From Desulfuromonadales bacterium C00003068 (GTDB lineage: Bacteria; Desulfobacterota; Desulfuromonadia; Desulfuromonadales; Desulfuromonadaceae), in contig MAXR01000005.1 of assembly GCA_001751155.1 (NCBI GenBank), positions 1 to 12,664 on the forward strand: a DNA stretch of 12,664 nt, given 5' to 3'. Below the pieces are notes generated by a model. It saw only the letters and a program-made list of their open reading frames with translations. It had not been told where the DNA came from and made no database searches. The position numbers were made by a program, and so were the translations under genes. Position 1 is the first letter of the stretch, and the number at the start of each line of letters is the position of its first letter. Below are positions 1 through 6,309 of this stretch, piece after piece.

Positions 1-135
1 GCTTGAATCTCTAGGCAACTCACCTTATGTGGTGACAGTTCGGTGTAACACCATGTGATTCAGATCCTACGGTTCAATGAACTACGGTTGGAACCATTTA
101 TGATGAGGAATAGGCTCAATCTATTTACTCTCATA
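1..135 (+). other. Non-coding stretch upstream of the rne leader
   Basis: No convincing gene is seen here. A possible sigma-70-like promoter is TTGAAT at 3-8 and TTATGT at 25-30, 16 bases apart, but it is only a pattern match. The octamer CTACGGTT occurs twice, at 67-74 and 82-89, and a short hairpin GTTC/GAAC lies at 72-82. The open frame across 55-240 has no sensible protein character, runs through the structured element that follows, and is best read as chance. Confidence 0.3.
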
Positions 136-197
136 ATTGCAGCAGAGCCCCAACGCGATGGTATTCTCGTCGCACAGTGGCCGCTATTCGCTGCAAT
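136..197 (+). promoter_or_regulatory. Structured RNA element in the rne 5' leader
   Basis: ATTGCAGC at 136-143 is the exact reverse complement of GCTGCAAT at 190-197, giving an 8-bp closing stem around 46 bases. Inside, GCC 147-149 can pair with GGC 179-181. GCGATG 155-160 pairs with CGTCGC 168-173 (one G-U) around a 7-base loop. An unpaired ATTC at 186-189 makes an asymmetric internal loop beside the outer stem. In Escherichia coli, the rne leader is known to contain stem-loops, including one with an internal loop, through which RNase E limits its own mRNA. The position and shape here suggest a similar sensor, but that is inference; homology was not tested. Confidence 0.5.
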
Positions 198-234
198 AAA
201 AATTTTCGTCCTACTTAAACCTTACACACTTATA

Positions 235-285
235 GGTTAAGTTAGGAAGCGGTTTAGGTACTAACCTTTTTTGGTTAACAACCAA
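235..285 (+). repeat. Weak hairpins in the rne leader
   Basis: GGTTA at 235-239 can pair with TAACC at 262-266. TTGGTT at 271-276 pairs with AACCAA at 280-285 around AAC. The T-run at 267-272 precedes the second hairpin rather than following it, so this does not look like an intrinsic terminator on the + strand. It is probably part of the folded mRNA leader. Confidence 0.35.
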
Positions 286-302
286 ACCACCTAATTAATG
301 AC

Positions 303-348
303 AGATACGAAGCAATAGTTTCGTATCTCACGTTGTCAAAGACAACGT
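303..348 (+). promoter_or_regulatory. Two tandem perfect hairpins just before the rne ribosome binding site
   Basis: AGATACGAA at 303-311 pairs perfectly with TTCGTATCT at 320-328 (9 bp, 8-base loop). One base later ACGTTGTC at 330-337 pairs perfectly with GACAACGT at 341-348 (8 bp, AAA loop). The second stem ends three bases before the Shine-Dalgarno AAAAGG (352-357). Neither hairpin is followed by a T-run, so a terminator is unlikely. Placement next to the ribosome site suggests a role in rne mRNA stability or translation, but the direction of any effect cannot be read from sequence. Confidence 0.55.
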
Positions 349-363
349 CACAAAAGGTTATAC

Positions 364-3138
364 ATGAGCAAAAAAATGTTGATCAACGCGACCCTTCCAG
401 AAGAAGATCGGGTCGCCATTGTTGAAGATGGAATACTGACTGAGCTAGATATTGAAATAGCAGGTCGCCAACAAACAAAAAGCAATATCTACAAAGGTGA
501 AGTCATACGTGTTGAACAAGGGTTACAAGCTGCCTTTGTTGACTACGGTGCTCAACGCCCAGGCTTTCTTCAAATTGGTGAGATTCACCCCTCCCTCTAC
601 CCGAAACGTGATGACGATACACCTCACCCCCGCCGTCCAGCCATAACCGACATTCTAAAACGGGGCCAACAAATCCTAGTTCAAGTGGTTAAAGAGGAGC
701 GCGGCAACAAGGGCGCAGCACTCACCACAGAGATCTCCCTACCTGGTCGTTACATGGTGCTCATGCCTGAGAGCAGCTCTCGCGGCATTTCACGCAAAAT
801 TGACAATGATTCGGTGCGCAAAGGGATCAAACAAACCATGGCAGGGCTCGAACTGCCAGAAAATATGGGTTACATCATTCGTACCGCAGCCATCGATCAG
901 CCAGCAGAAGAGCTGAAACGTGACTTCGATTACCTACTAAATACCTACAATAGTATTATTAGTCATAATGAAACAGCTAAAGCTCCATCCTTAATCTACC
1001 AAGAATCAAACTTGGTTATCCGATCTATTCGTGATTATTTCAGTACTGATATCGATGAAGTTCTTATTGATGACCGCACCGTATTCCAAGAGGCGCGTGA
1101 TTTTTTTAAAGCGGTAATGCCTGAACATGCCTCTCTGGTTAAACTGCATCAGGAGCGGCGGCCAATTTTTTCTCGCTATCAAATTGAAGAGCAAATATCG
1201 CAACTCTCTAGCAACACGGTAAACTTACCTTCAGGCGGTTCCATTGTCCTCGATCAAACTGAAGCACTCGTTGCCATCGATGTCAACTCAGGGAAAATGT
1301 CGAGTGAACAAGACGTTGAAGCAACAGCTCACCGTGTTAACCTTGAAGCCGCAGTTGAAGTGGCTCGTCAATTACGCCTGCGTGACATGGGTGGATTGAT
1401 CGTCATTGACTTTATCGATATGCGCCAACGTAAAAATGCACGCGAAGTCGAAAAAGCCCTTAAAACGTCCTTAAAAATAGATAAAGCTCGCGTAACAGTT
1501 GGCCGCATCAGCCATCAATTCGGATTACTAGAGATGAGTCGCCAACGCATTAAAGCGAATCTAGGCGAAGGGGCTTATCGCGTATGTTCACATTGTCAGG
1601 GTAAGGGGCGCATTCAGAGTGAAGAATCATGTTCTGTTTCATTGCTGCGCCAAATACAAGCCAGTACAGCTAAAGGAAATGTAAGCAAAGTACTGTGCAA
1701 AGCAGCGGTTGATGTTGCAAACTATCTTCACAATAACAAGCGACGCGAACTACATGACCTTGAGCAACGCTATAATTTGACAATCTCGATCACAGCCGAT
1801 TCGCTTTTTTTACCCGAGCAAACCGAACTTGAGGTCATCAAACAATCACAAGAACAAAAAGAAAATAGAAGTAACACGGAAACAGCACCTCTTGTTGATA
1901 TGGATATGTCATTGCGTGGCCAATCCAATGAAAATACAGAAGAGAATCCAGAAAAACCTTCTGGCACCAAAACTGACACGACGACAACAGAAGAGACCAG
2001 CGAAACATCGGCAGATAGTCAAGAGACAACAGAGAGAAAAAGACCACGTCGACGTCGGCGTTCCAACAGACGTCGTCCAGACCAAAAGAGAACCGAAAAT
2101 ACAAGCTCTGCAGACAGTACGGACGACAAGAGCGAACCGTCTTCAGCTGAGGAATCAACAACACAACCAAAGACAACTGAAGTAGCGGCAACTGAAACCA
2201 ATTCGGTTTCATCGGCATCAACTGAAATAGCAACACCGACCACAACTGAGGAAAATAAGACAGTTCCTCCTGTTGCTGATGCAGCTGAAACGAACAAACA
2301 ATCTGAAGATATTATTCAGGATGAACCCGCTAAGAAACCTGCAAGACGTCGTCGGGCTCCAGCAAAAAAATCGACACCAAAGCCTGAAGAAAACACTGAC
2401 GATACAGTTAAGGATGAGACTGCGAACACGGAACCAGCTACAGAAAAACCAAAACGACGTGCACCACGACGTAAGGCAGCACCTAAGGTAACTGAAGCGG
2501 AAAACAATGAGCAAAACAGCGATCAGCCTTCTACACCAATAACAAAGCAACAAGAGGAACCGAACGTTGAGCCTGAGAAAAAGCCCGTTCGCCGGCGTAG
2601 GACGACCAAAAAAGCTGATGAAGCAACAGAATCAGCAACGACAGAATCAGTAAGTGCTTCACCGGAGGAAGAGGTAAAACCTAAACGTCGGGCACCTCGA
2701 AAAAAAGCCACTCAGGCTGCCGCTAAAGATACGACAGCAACTGCAGAAGCAACTCAAACGGATGCCAGAGATAGTGACAGCGCAGCAGAGGAATCGGTTG
2801 AGAAGAAACCAACACGCCGGCGTAGAACAACCAAGAAAGCACCTGAAACGACAACAGCTGAAGTAACGGTTACACAGACAGCGGATGAAACCGTTGTAAC
2901 GGAGAAACCAAAACGTCCCGTTCGGCGCCGTTCTACTGTTGAAAAACCTGCGACAACAACCGTAGAGAACACAGACGAAAAGGAAGCTGAGATAAAAAAA
3001 CCGGTAAGACGCAGAACACCTCGTAAGGCGGTTGCCAAAGAAGAACAATCCTCGACCGAAGAAAAAAAACCGAAGAAAAAAACATCGACAGCGAAGAAAG
3101 CTTCGCCAGAGATTGAAGATAAACCAATAGAAAATTAG
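364..3138 (+). CDS. rne: Ribonuclease E (Rne/Rng family) with long Arg-rich tail
   Basis: Endoribonuclease that starts mRNA decay and processes structured RNA precursors in the cytoplasm. The start MSKKMLINAT matches the family, with Shine-Dalgarno AAAAGG at 352-357 six bases before ATG. The catalytic half covers about residues 1-500: an S1 RNA-binding domain from about 37 (NIYKGEV, then AAFVDYG); the metal-binding aspartates D306 (AIDVNSG) and D349 (IVIDF), 43 residues apart as are E. coli D303 and D346; and a zinc-link CSHC at C408/C411. Residues 500-924 are low complexity, with nine Lys/Arg blocks separated by Thr/Glu/Asp-rich linkers; this part should be disordered and may bind RNA or partner proteins. 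The tail makes it RNase E-like rather than the short RNase G. The gene is followed by a strong terminator and preceded by a structured leader suggesting autoregulation. Confidence 0.95.
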   Translation: MSKKMLINATLPEEDRVAIVEDGILTELDIEIAGRQQTKSNIYKGEVIRVEQGLQAAFVDYGAQRPGFLQIGEIHPSLYPKRDDDTPHPRRPAITDILKRGQQILVQVVKEERGNKGAALTTEISLPGRYMVLMPESSSRGISRKIDNDSVRKGIKQTMAGLELPENMGYIIRTAAIDQPAEELKRDFDYLLNTYNSIISHNETAKAPSLIYQESNLVIRSIRDYFSTDIDEVLIDDRTVFQEARDFFKAVMPEHASLVKLHQERRPIFSRYQIEEQISQLSSNTVNLPSGGSIVLDQTEALVAIDVNSGKMSSEQDVEATAHRVNLEAAVEVARQLRLRDMGGLIVIDFIDMRQRKNAREVEKALKTSLKIDKARVTVGRISHQFGLLEMSRQRIKANLGEGAYRVCSHCQGKGRIQSEESCSVSLLRQIQASTAKGNVSKVLCKAAVDVANYLHNNKRRELHDLEQRYNLTISITADSLFLPEQTELEVIKQSQEQKENRSNTETAPLVDMDMSLRGQSNENTEENPEKPSGTKTDTTTTEETSETSADSQETTERKRPRRRRRSNRRRPDQKRTENTSSADSTDDKSEPSSAEESTTQPKTTEVAATETNSVSSASTEIATPTTTEENKTVPPVADAAETNKQSEDIIQDEPAKKPARRRRAPAKKSTPKPEENTDDTVKDETANTEPATEKPKRRAPRRKAAPKVTEAENNEQNSDQPSTPITKQQEEPNVEPEKKPVRRRRTTKKADEATESATTESVSASPEEEVKPKRRAPRKKATQAAAKDTTATAEATQTDARDSDSAAEESVEKKPTRRRRTTKKAPETTTAEVTVTQTADETVVTEKPKRPVRRRSTVEKPATTTVENTDEKEAEIKKPVRRRTPRKAVAKEEQSSTEEKKPKKKTSTAKKASPEIEDKPIEN

Positions 3139-3147
3139 TTCTAAACG

Positions 3148-3187
3148 AAAAAAGCCGCTACACGATTTATCGTATAGCGGCTTTTTT
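3148..3187. terminator. Bidirectional intrinsic terminator after rne
   Basis: GCCGCTA 3154-3160 pairs with TAGCGGC 3175-3181; after one C/A mismatch, ACGA 3162-3165 pairs with TCGT 3170-3173 around TTTA. Six A's (3148-3153) and six T's (3182-3187) flank the stem, so it can end transcription both of rne (+) and of the convergent small gene (-), whose stop is at 3195. Confidence 0.9.
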
Positions 3188-3194
3188 AATAAAC

Positions 3195-3425
3195 CTACAT
3201 TTTTTGCGGTGGGCGCATTTGTCGAGAAATGATCGCCAATGGCAATAAACGGCGATGGCGTTCCAATAATGTTGCCATGTCCATGCCATCATTGATAATC
3301 ATATCCTCAGGACTGAATTCTGTTTTAGCAATATAGTTGTCCCCACCACGTCGATAAATACAAATCGTATAACTTCGATCTGAAAAATCAAAAAAGCTTT
3401 TATGGACAAGTTCTTCATGTTGCAT
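3195..3425 (-). CDS. Conserved-looking hypothetical protein, 76 aa
   Basis: I do not recognise a named family. The protein is soluble, with no signal peptide, membrane segment or Cys pair. It starts MQHEELVHKSFFDFSDRSY, then has a predicted strand-rich part (TICIYRRGG, NYIAKTEF), an acidic turn (SPEDMIINDG), and a helix with LLERHRRLLPLAI near the C-terminus, ending in Arg/Lys/Pro. AGGTGAGAG lies about nine bases before ATG, and an in-frame TGA just upstream rules out a longer N-terminus. It has its own terminator, shared with rne. It reads like a real small protein because of its balanced composition and clean punctuation, but its function is unknown. Confidence 0.65.
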   Translation of the reverse strand: MQHEELVHKSFFDFSDRSYTICIYRRGGDNYIAKTEFSPEDMIINDGMDMATLLERHRRLLPLAIISRQMRPPQKM

Positions 3426-3643
3426 AAATGGATTCTCTCACCTTGAATTGAAATCATCTATCTTATATGCAGATAGTATTCCAAACACGGCGAGTTGTAC
3501 TTTACCACAACTTAAAAAAGGTACGACTTCTATCGCGCAATACTGCTTGAACCTCCTTTTTATCGTAATAAAGTGCCAAATATATTTAATACCATTTTTA
3601 AATTATGACGATATATCATTTATTTCATAGTGACTTTTAGATC
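3426..3643. other. AT-rich intergenic region with an orphan Shine-Dalgarno
   Basis: No gene can be supported here. On the minus strand a near-perfect ribosome site AAAAGGAGGTT (3550-3560) is followed 11 bases on by TTG (3538-3540), opening a 12-codon frame that stops at 3502. This could be a leader peptide for the downstream 76-aa gene or a remnant. CTATCT 3458-3463 and AGATAG 3471-3476 form a 6-bp hairpin. TGGCAC on the minus strand at 3573-3578 resembles half of a sigma-54 promoter, but the matching TTGC element is absent. The + strand frame across 3448-3630 has no ribosome site or recognisable protein features. Confidence 0.4.
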
Positions 3644-3685
3644 AAAAACAGAAAAGCCCTTGCATCGATTAACCGAAACAAGGGC
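3644..3685 (-). terminator. Intrinsic terminator of ispB
   Basis: On the minus strand GCCCTTG (3679-3685) pairs with CAAGGGC (3656-3662) around a 16-base loop. It is followed by TTTT (3652-3655) and TTTTT (3644-3648). It lies 35 bases beyond the ispB stop, and the T-rich side faces away from ispB as expected for a minus-strand terminator. Confidence 0.8.
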
Positions 3686-3719
3686 ATTTAACGAACTAAC
3701 TTCAGCGATTTTACGCAAC

Positions 3720-4688
3720 CTACTTTGTACGGCTCACCACGTAATCAGCTAACACATAAAGAGCACTTTTAGTTTCACTTGCGTCAAACACATCAAGACA
3801 TTTTTTGGCCTTTTCAATTAATTCCTTTGCACGGACTCGGGTATAATCAATCCCGTTATAACTATGAATCAATTGAGTAACACCAGCAAGATCCTCATCG
3901 CTAAGAAGTTCTTTTTCAACAACATCTGCGACCATTTCTCGTTCTTCAGCAGTACACTTACGCAGTGTCTCAATCAAAGGTAGCGTCATCTTGCCCTCTT
4001 CGAGGTCATGACCACAGGCTTTACCGAACTCAGCCTGATCTGCAACATAATCAAGAGCATCGTCCATAAATTGGAACGCTATCCCTAAATGCATACCAAA
4101 ATCACTGAGTGCTTGCTCCTGCTCCTCATCAACGCCACTAAGAACACCACCACAGCGGCAAGCAGCGGCAATAAGCACCGCGGTTTTATCTCGAACCACC
4201 TGCATGTAGCGCTCTTCAGTCAAATCTAGGTCACAAGTACTAATCAACTGTAAAACTTCACCTTCAGCCATCATAGTTGTTGCATCTGACAACGCCTGCA
4301 AAATTGCTAAGCTACCAGTACGAACCATGAGTGAAAATGATTTAGAAAAAAGGAAATCACCAACCAGAACGGAAGCTTCGTTGCCCCATACAGAATTCGC
4401 AGAGGCTTCACCTCGGCGCAAATTTGCACTATCAACGACATCATCATGCAACAGAGTCGCGGTATGGATAAATTCAACCACACTCGCAACGCCAATGTGT
4501 TTATCTCCCTGATAACCCGTTAAGCGGGCCGCGAGAAGAACCAACATTGGCCGCATTCGCTTACCACCACTGGCGAGAACATATTCGCCAACCTTGCGTA
4601 TCAATAAAACTTCAGAATCGAGATCGTGCTTAAATTGCTTCTCAACTAAGGACATTTCACTGTCCAGCATCTGTAATACTTGTTCCAT
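3720..4688 (-). CDS. ispB: Polyprenyl (probably octaprenyl) diphosphate synthase
   Basis: Trans-prenyltransferase that adds isopentenyl diphosphate units to farnesyl diphosphate to make the long side chain of quinones; here most likely menaquinone, for anaerobic respiration. In the 322-aa form chosen, GGKRMRP is at 41-47, the first Asp-rich motif LLHDDVVD at 79-86, RRG at about 91-93, and the second Asp-rich motif with D209, D210 and D213. Length and the run of motifs (EFIHTATLLHDDVVD, ASVLVGDF, AEGEVLQL) closely match E. coli IspB as I know it (323 aa). The small Ala five residues before the first Asp-rich motif fits a long-chain product. ATG at 4688 is chosen because AGGTGA lies eight bases before it; the in-frame GTG at 4700 is inside that ribosome site. 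The exact chain length cannot be read from sequence. Confidence 0.9.
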   Translation of the reverse strand: MEQVLQMLDSEMSLVEKQFKHDLDSEVLLIRKVGEYVLASGGKRMRPMLVLLAARLTGYQGDKHIGVASVVEFIHTATLLHDDVVDSANLRRGEASANSVWGNEASVLVGDFLFSKSFSLMVRTGSLAILQALSDATTMMAEGEVLQLISTCDLDLTEERYMQVVRDKTAVLIAAACRCGGVLSGVDEEQEQALSDFGMHLGIAFQFMDDALDYVADQAEFGKACGHDLEEGKMTLPLIETLRKCTAEEREMVADVVEKELLSDEDLAGVTQLIHSYNGIDYTRVRAKELIEKAKKCLDVFDASETKSALYVLADYVVSRTK

Positions 4689-4724
4689 GAGTCTGCTCAC
4701 CTAAAAGAAAGACACGAATTACAC

Positions 4725-4738
4725 TTGATAAAGATCAA
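4725..4738. promoter_or_regulatory. Perfect FNR/CRP-type box upstream of ispB
   Basis: TTGATAAAGATCAA is an exact TTGAT-N4-ATCAA palindrome, the known consensus for FNR and related CRP/FNR anaerobic regulators. It lies 36 bases upstream of the ispB ATG and 83 bases past the regulator gene's stop. On the minus strand a good -10 candidate, TATACT (4773-4778), lies upstream of the box without a clear -35. If that is the promoter, the box would be about 35 bases downstream of the start point, a position fitting repression. If the promoter is closer to ispB, activation is possible. Confidence 0.5.
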
Positions 4739-4821
4739 TTCAAGCATGCACGTAATGATAATTTAAAAAAGGAGTATAAAACAATCTGTGTCTATTGGCA
4801 CTCTAAAAGGACGCGATTGTG

Positions 4822-5754
4822 CTATTTATTGTGGTCAATTTCAGTGGAATTCTTTTCAGGCAACATTCCTGACATAAAGCGCAATAATTTGTCGTTCCAG
4901 TGATACTGTTCCTCAATCCAAAGCTCTTCAACAGCATCTAAATCTAAGGGCAAGTTTGGCATATTCTCACTTAGATATGAGGCATCCAGCATCTCATCAT
5001 CATCAATCAATCCATCGCCATTTAAATCGGCCCAATGGATCTTTGCCACCACAAGCTTGTCAGCACCAATCAGTTCACAGCGGTTACGACCTGTTGCCGT
5101 ATGAGCGATCAACTCACCATCAAAAGCAGCCAGCTGATTCAACGGGAAATCAACTGGAACCTTGACGAGATAATATATTTTCAACGGTGCCTCATCCAGT
5201 TGAACAATCCAACGAATTAATCCTGTCTCAGGATCAACACTATCGGGTTGAGGCGATGCGGCAATAAAAGACCAACCACGGGGAAGCGTTTCACGCACCA
5301 CACCTCGAACTCCTGCACCACTCAAACGCAGCTGAACCGGAATCACCGCACTGGGCGCACCATAGCTCGGCAAAACTCGCTCTGATTTAATTTCAGGAAG
5401 ATAAAACAACCAAAATAAAAATAGCGCAAGAGATAAACAGATCATGGCGCCGATCAGTATCCATAATTTTCGCGACCAACGACGGGTACCAGCGTCAGGC
5501 GGAGTTGAGTCTTCAGCGTCATTAGATAGAATGTCATTAATAGGCACTTCTAATGCTTCAGCGAGTCGTTCTGCGTTCGCCCTCTTAATCGTTGGATAGC
5601 GATTGTTCTCCCAACGCGAGATGGTATCAGTCGTAACACCAACCATTTTGGCAACATAAAGCTGGGTCAACGCTTGCTGCTCACGTAACTGCTTTATGAC
5701 AGCACCATCGATATTGGCCGTAGATTCAAATTTATTCATATCAACTGTTTCCAT
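4822..5754 (-). CDS. Membrane-tethered XRE-family regulator with outside EF-hand domain
   Basis: In the 310-aa form, residues about 17-72 are an XRE/Cro helix-turn-helix (IKQLREQQALTQLYVAKMVG, then TTDTISRWENN), expected to bind DNA as a dimer. A Pro/Asp-rich linker is followed by Arg/Lys and one membrane span at about 98-119. The rest should lie in the periplasm: a beta-rich segment (LPRGWSFIAASPQPDSVD, then GLIRWIVQLDE) resembling DUF11-type repeats, and DLNGDGLIDDDE at 243-254, a full EF-hand loop with ligands D243, N245, D247, D251 and E254. This suggests a one-component sensor that responds to an outside cue, perhaps needing calcium. ATG 5754 is chosen by the HTH start; its ribosome site is weak. 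GTG 5823, with AGGTGG six bases upstream, would add 23 residues. The gene is divergent from cytochrome c7. Target genes are inferred. Confidence 0.75.
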   Translation of the reverse strand: METVDMNKFESTANIDGAVIKQLREQQALTQLYVAKMVGVTTDTISRWENNRYPTIKRANAERLAEALEVPINDILSNDAEDSTPPDAGTRRWSRKLWILIGAMICLSLALFLFWLFYLPEIKSERVLPSYGAPSAVIPVQLRLSGAGVRGVVRETLPRGWSFIAASPQPDSVDPETGLIRWIVQLDEAPLKIYYLVKVPVDFPLNQLAAFDGELIAHTATGRNRCELIGADKLVVAKIHWADLNGDGLIDDDEMLDASYLSENMPNLPLDLDAVEELWIEEQYHWNDKLLRFMSGMLPEKNSTEIDHNK

Positions 5755-5831
5755 AGCTTTGAACTCTAGCAGAGTTACCCATAAAGAGCAACGAGCAGTA
5801 AAAAAGGCTAAACAATATAACACTTATAACC

Positions 5832-5886
5832 ACCTGTAATTACAGCAATGACTAGCGACATCGGGCTGTATACAGGTCGATATCGA
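5832..5886. promoter_or_regulatory. Palindrome array between the regulator and cytochrome c7
   Basis: Three perfect palindromes occur within 55 bases: CTGTAATTACAG (5834-5845), CTGTATACAG (5866-5875) and TCGATATCGA (5877-5886). The first two share the half-site CTGTA/TACAG, and ACCTGTA (5832-5838) is also an exact inverted partner of TACAGGT (5871-5877). Two copies of one palindromic half-site in the space between divergent genes is the usual arrangement for a dimeric regulator controlling itself and its neighbour. The adjacent XRE protein is the obvious candidate binder, by inference. Confidence 0.6.
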
Positions 5887-5905
5887 CTGATAACTTTTTT
5901 AAAAT
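5877..5905 (+). promoter_or_regulatory. Candidate sigma-70 promoter of the cytochrome c7 gene
   Basis: TCGATA (5877-5882, 4 of 6 to TTGACA) and TAAAAT (5900-5905, 5 of 6 to TATAAT) are 17 bases apart. The -35 lies inside the TCGATATCGA palindrome. A start near 5912 would put the centre of CTGTATACAG at about -41.5, the usual position of an activator touching RNA polymerase. No c-di-GMP riboswitch-like sequence was seen in the short leader that would follow. Confidence 0.4.
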
Positions 5906-5962
5906 ATCGTAAAAAGGTTGCAACAGGTTGAAAACATTTTTTCTTTACTCAAGGAGGCAACA

Positions 5963-6262
5963 ATGGAAAAGAAAGTATTGCTCATCGCTCTCATTCTCGC
6001 TCAATTTACTTTTATCGGTATTAGCGGTGCTTTAGCAGCGGATCAGTACAGTTACACCGGGAAAGGAACAGTCACTTTCAACCATGCTGAGCATGGCAAG
6101 AAAATGGAATGCTCAGCATGCCATACAGAAGAAGAACCAGCTCAAATTGCAATCAGCACCAAAAAAGAGGGCCACGATCTGTGCCTAAGTTGTCACAAGG
6201 ATGAAAAGAAAAAAGGCAACAAAGCGGCTCCAACAAGTTGTAGTCAGTGCCATAAGAAATAA
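5963..6262 (+). CDS. Triheme periplasmic cytochrome c7 (PpcA-like)
   Basis: Small periplasmic electron carrier between inner-membrane quinol oxidation and outer acceptors. Of 99 residues, 1-25 form a signal peptide (MEKK, hydrophobic core, cut after ALA), leaving a 74-residue mature protein beginning ADQ, much like the known c7 proteins of Desulfuromonas and Geobacter. Three CXXCH haem sites are present: CSACH 50-54, CLSCH 74-78 and CSQCH 93-97. The only other histidines are H41, H44 and H71, so six His serve exactly three haems with two axial His each. A third-plus-fourth haem spacing as in tetraheme c3 is absent. Lys-rich surface. The strong ribosome site AAGGAGG (5951-5957) five bases before ATG sets the start; the longer TTG frame from 5918 is unlikely. 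A secreted small protein follows 47 bases later, with no terminator between. Confidence 0.92.
   Translation: MEKKVLLIALILAQFTFIGISGALAADQYSYTGKGTVTFNHAEHGKKMECSACHTEEEPAQIAISTKKEGHDLCLSCHKDEKKKGNKAAPTSCSQCHKK
6083..6120. repeat. 12-bp inverted repeat inside the cytochrome gene
   Basis: CATGCTGAGCAT (6083-6094) is the exact reverse complement of ATGCTCAGCATG (6109-6120), with 14 bases between. The arms encode the HAEH and ECSACH parts of the first haem region, so the repeat may partly follow from the codons used, but twelve matching bases would make a stable mRNA hairpin. Confidence 0.55.
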
Positions 6263-6309
6263 ACAAACATTGGATCAGTAAACATCACACTTAAACAAAG
6301 GGGTACATC

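Noticed and set aside
55..240. 61-codon frame in the rne leader
   Set aside because: It has no typical protein features and crosses the nested stem-loop, which explains the region better.
2032..3102. CRISPR or satellite-like DNA repeat in the rne tail
   Set aside because: The repetition is at the protein level, with variable spacing and diverged codons, inside one open frame; there are no identical repeat units with unique spacers.
1770..3127. Many long overlapping frames on both strands across the RNase E tail
   Set aside because: They mirror the low-complexity, Arg- and Thr-rich coding sequence, which rarely makes stop codons in other frames. They lack ribosome sites and known motifs.
3573..3578. 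Sigma-54 promoter half (TGGCAC, minus strand)
   Set aside because: The second element TTGC at the required spacing is missing.
3448..3630. 60-codon + strand frame in the AT-rich gap
   Set aside because: No ribosome site and no recognisable features; AT-rich non-coding DNA gives such hydrophobic frames by chance.
5755..5823. Longer GTG start for the XRE regulator
   Set aside because: AGGTGG is well spaced, but the added 23 residues look unlike regulator N-termini and the start overlaps the palindrome array. Kept as an alternative only.
5887..5962. c-di-GMP (GEMM) riboswitch before the cytochrome gene
   Set aside because: These are common in this lineage before cytochrome genes, but the leader is short and lacks the conserved core strings and a two-stem fold.
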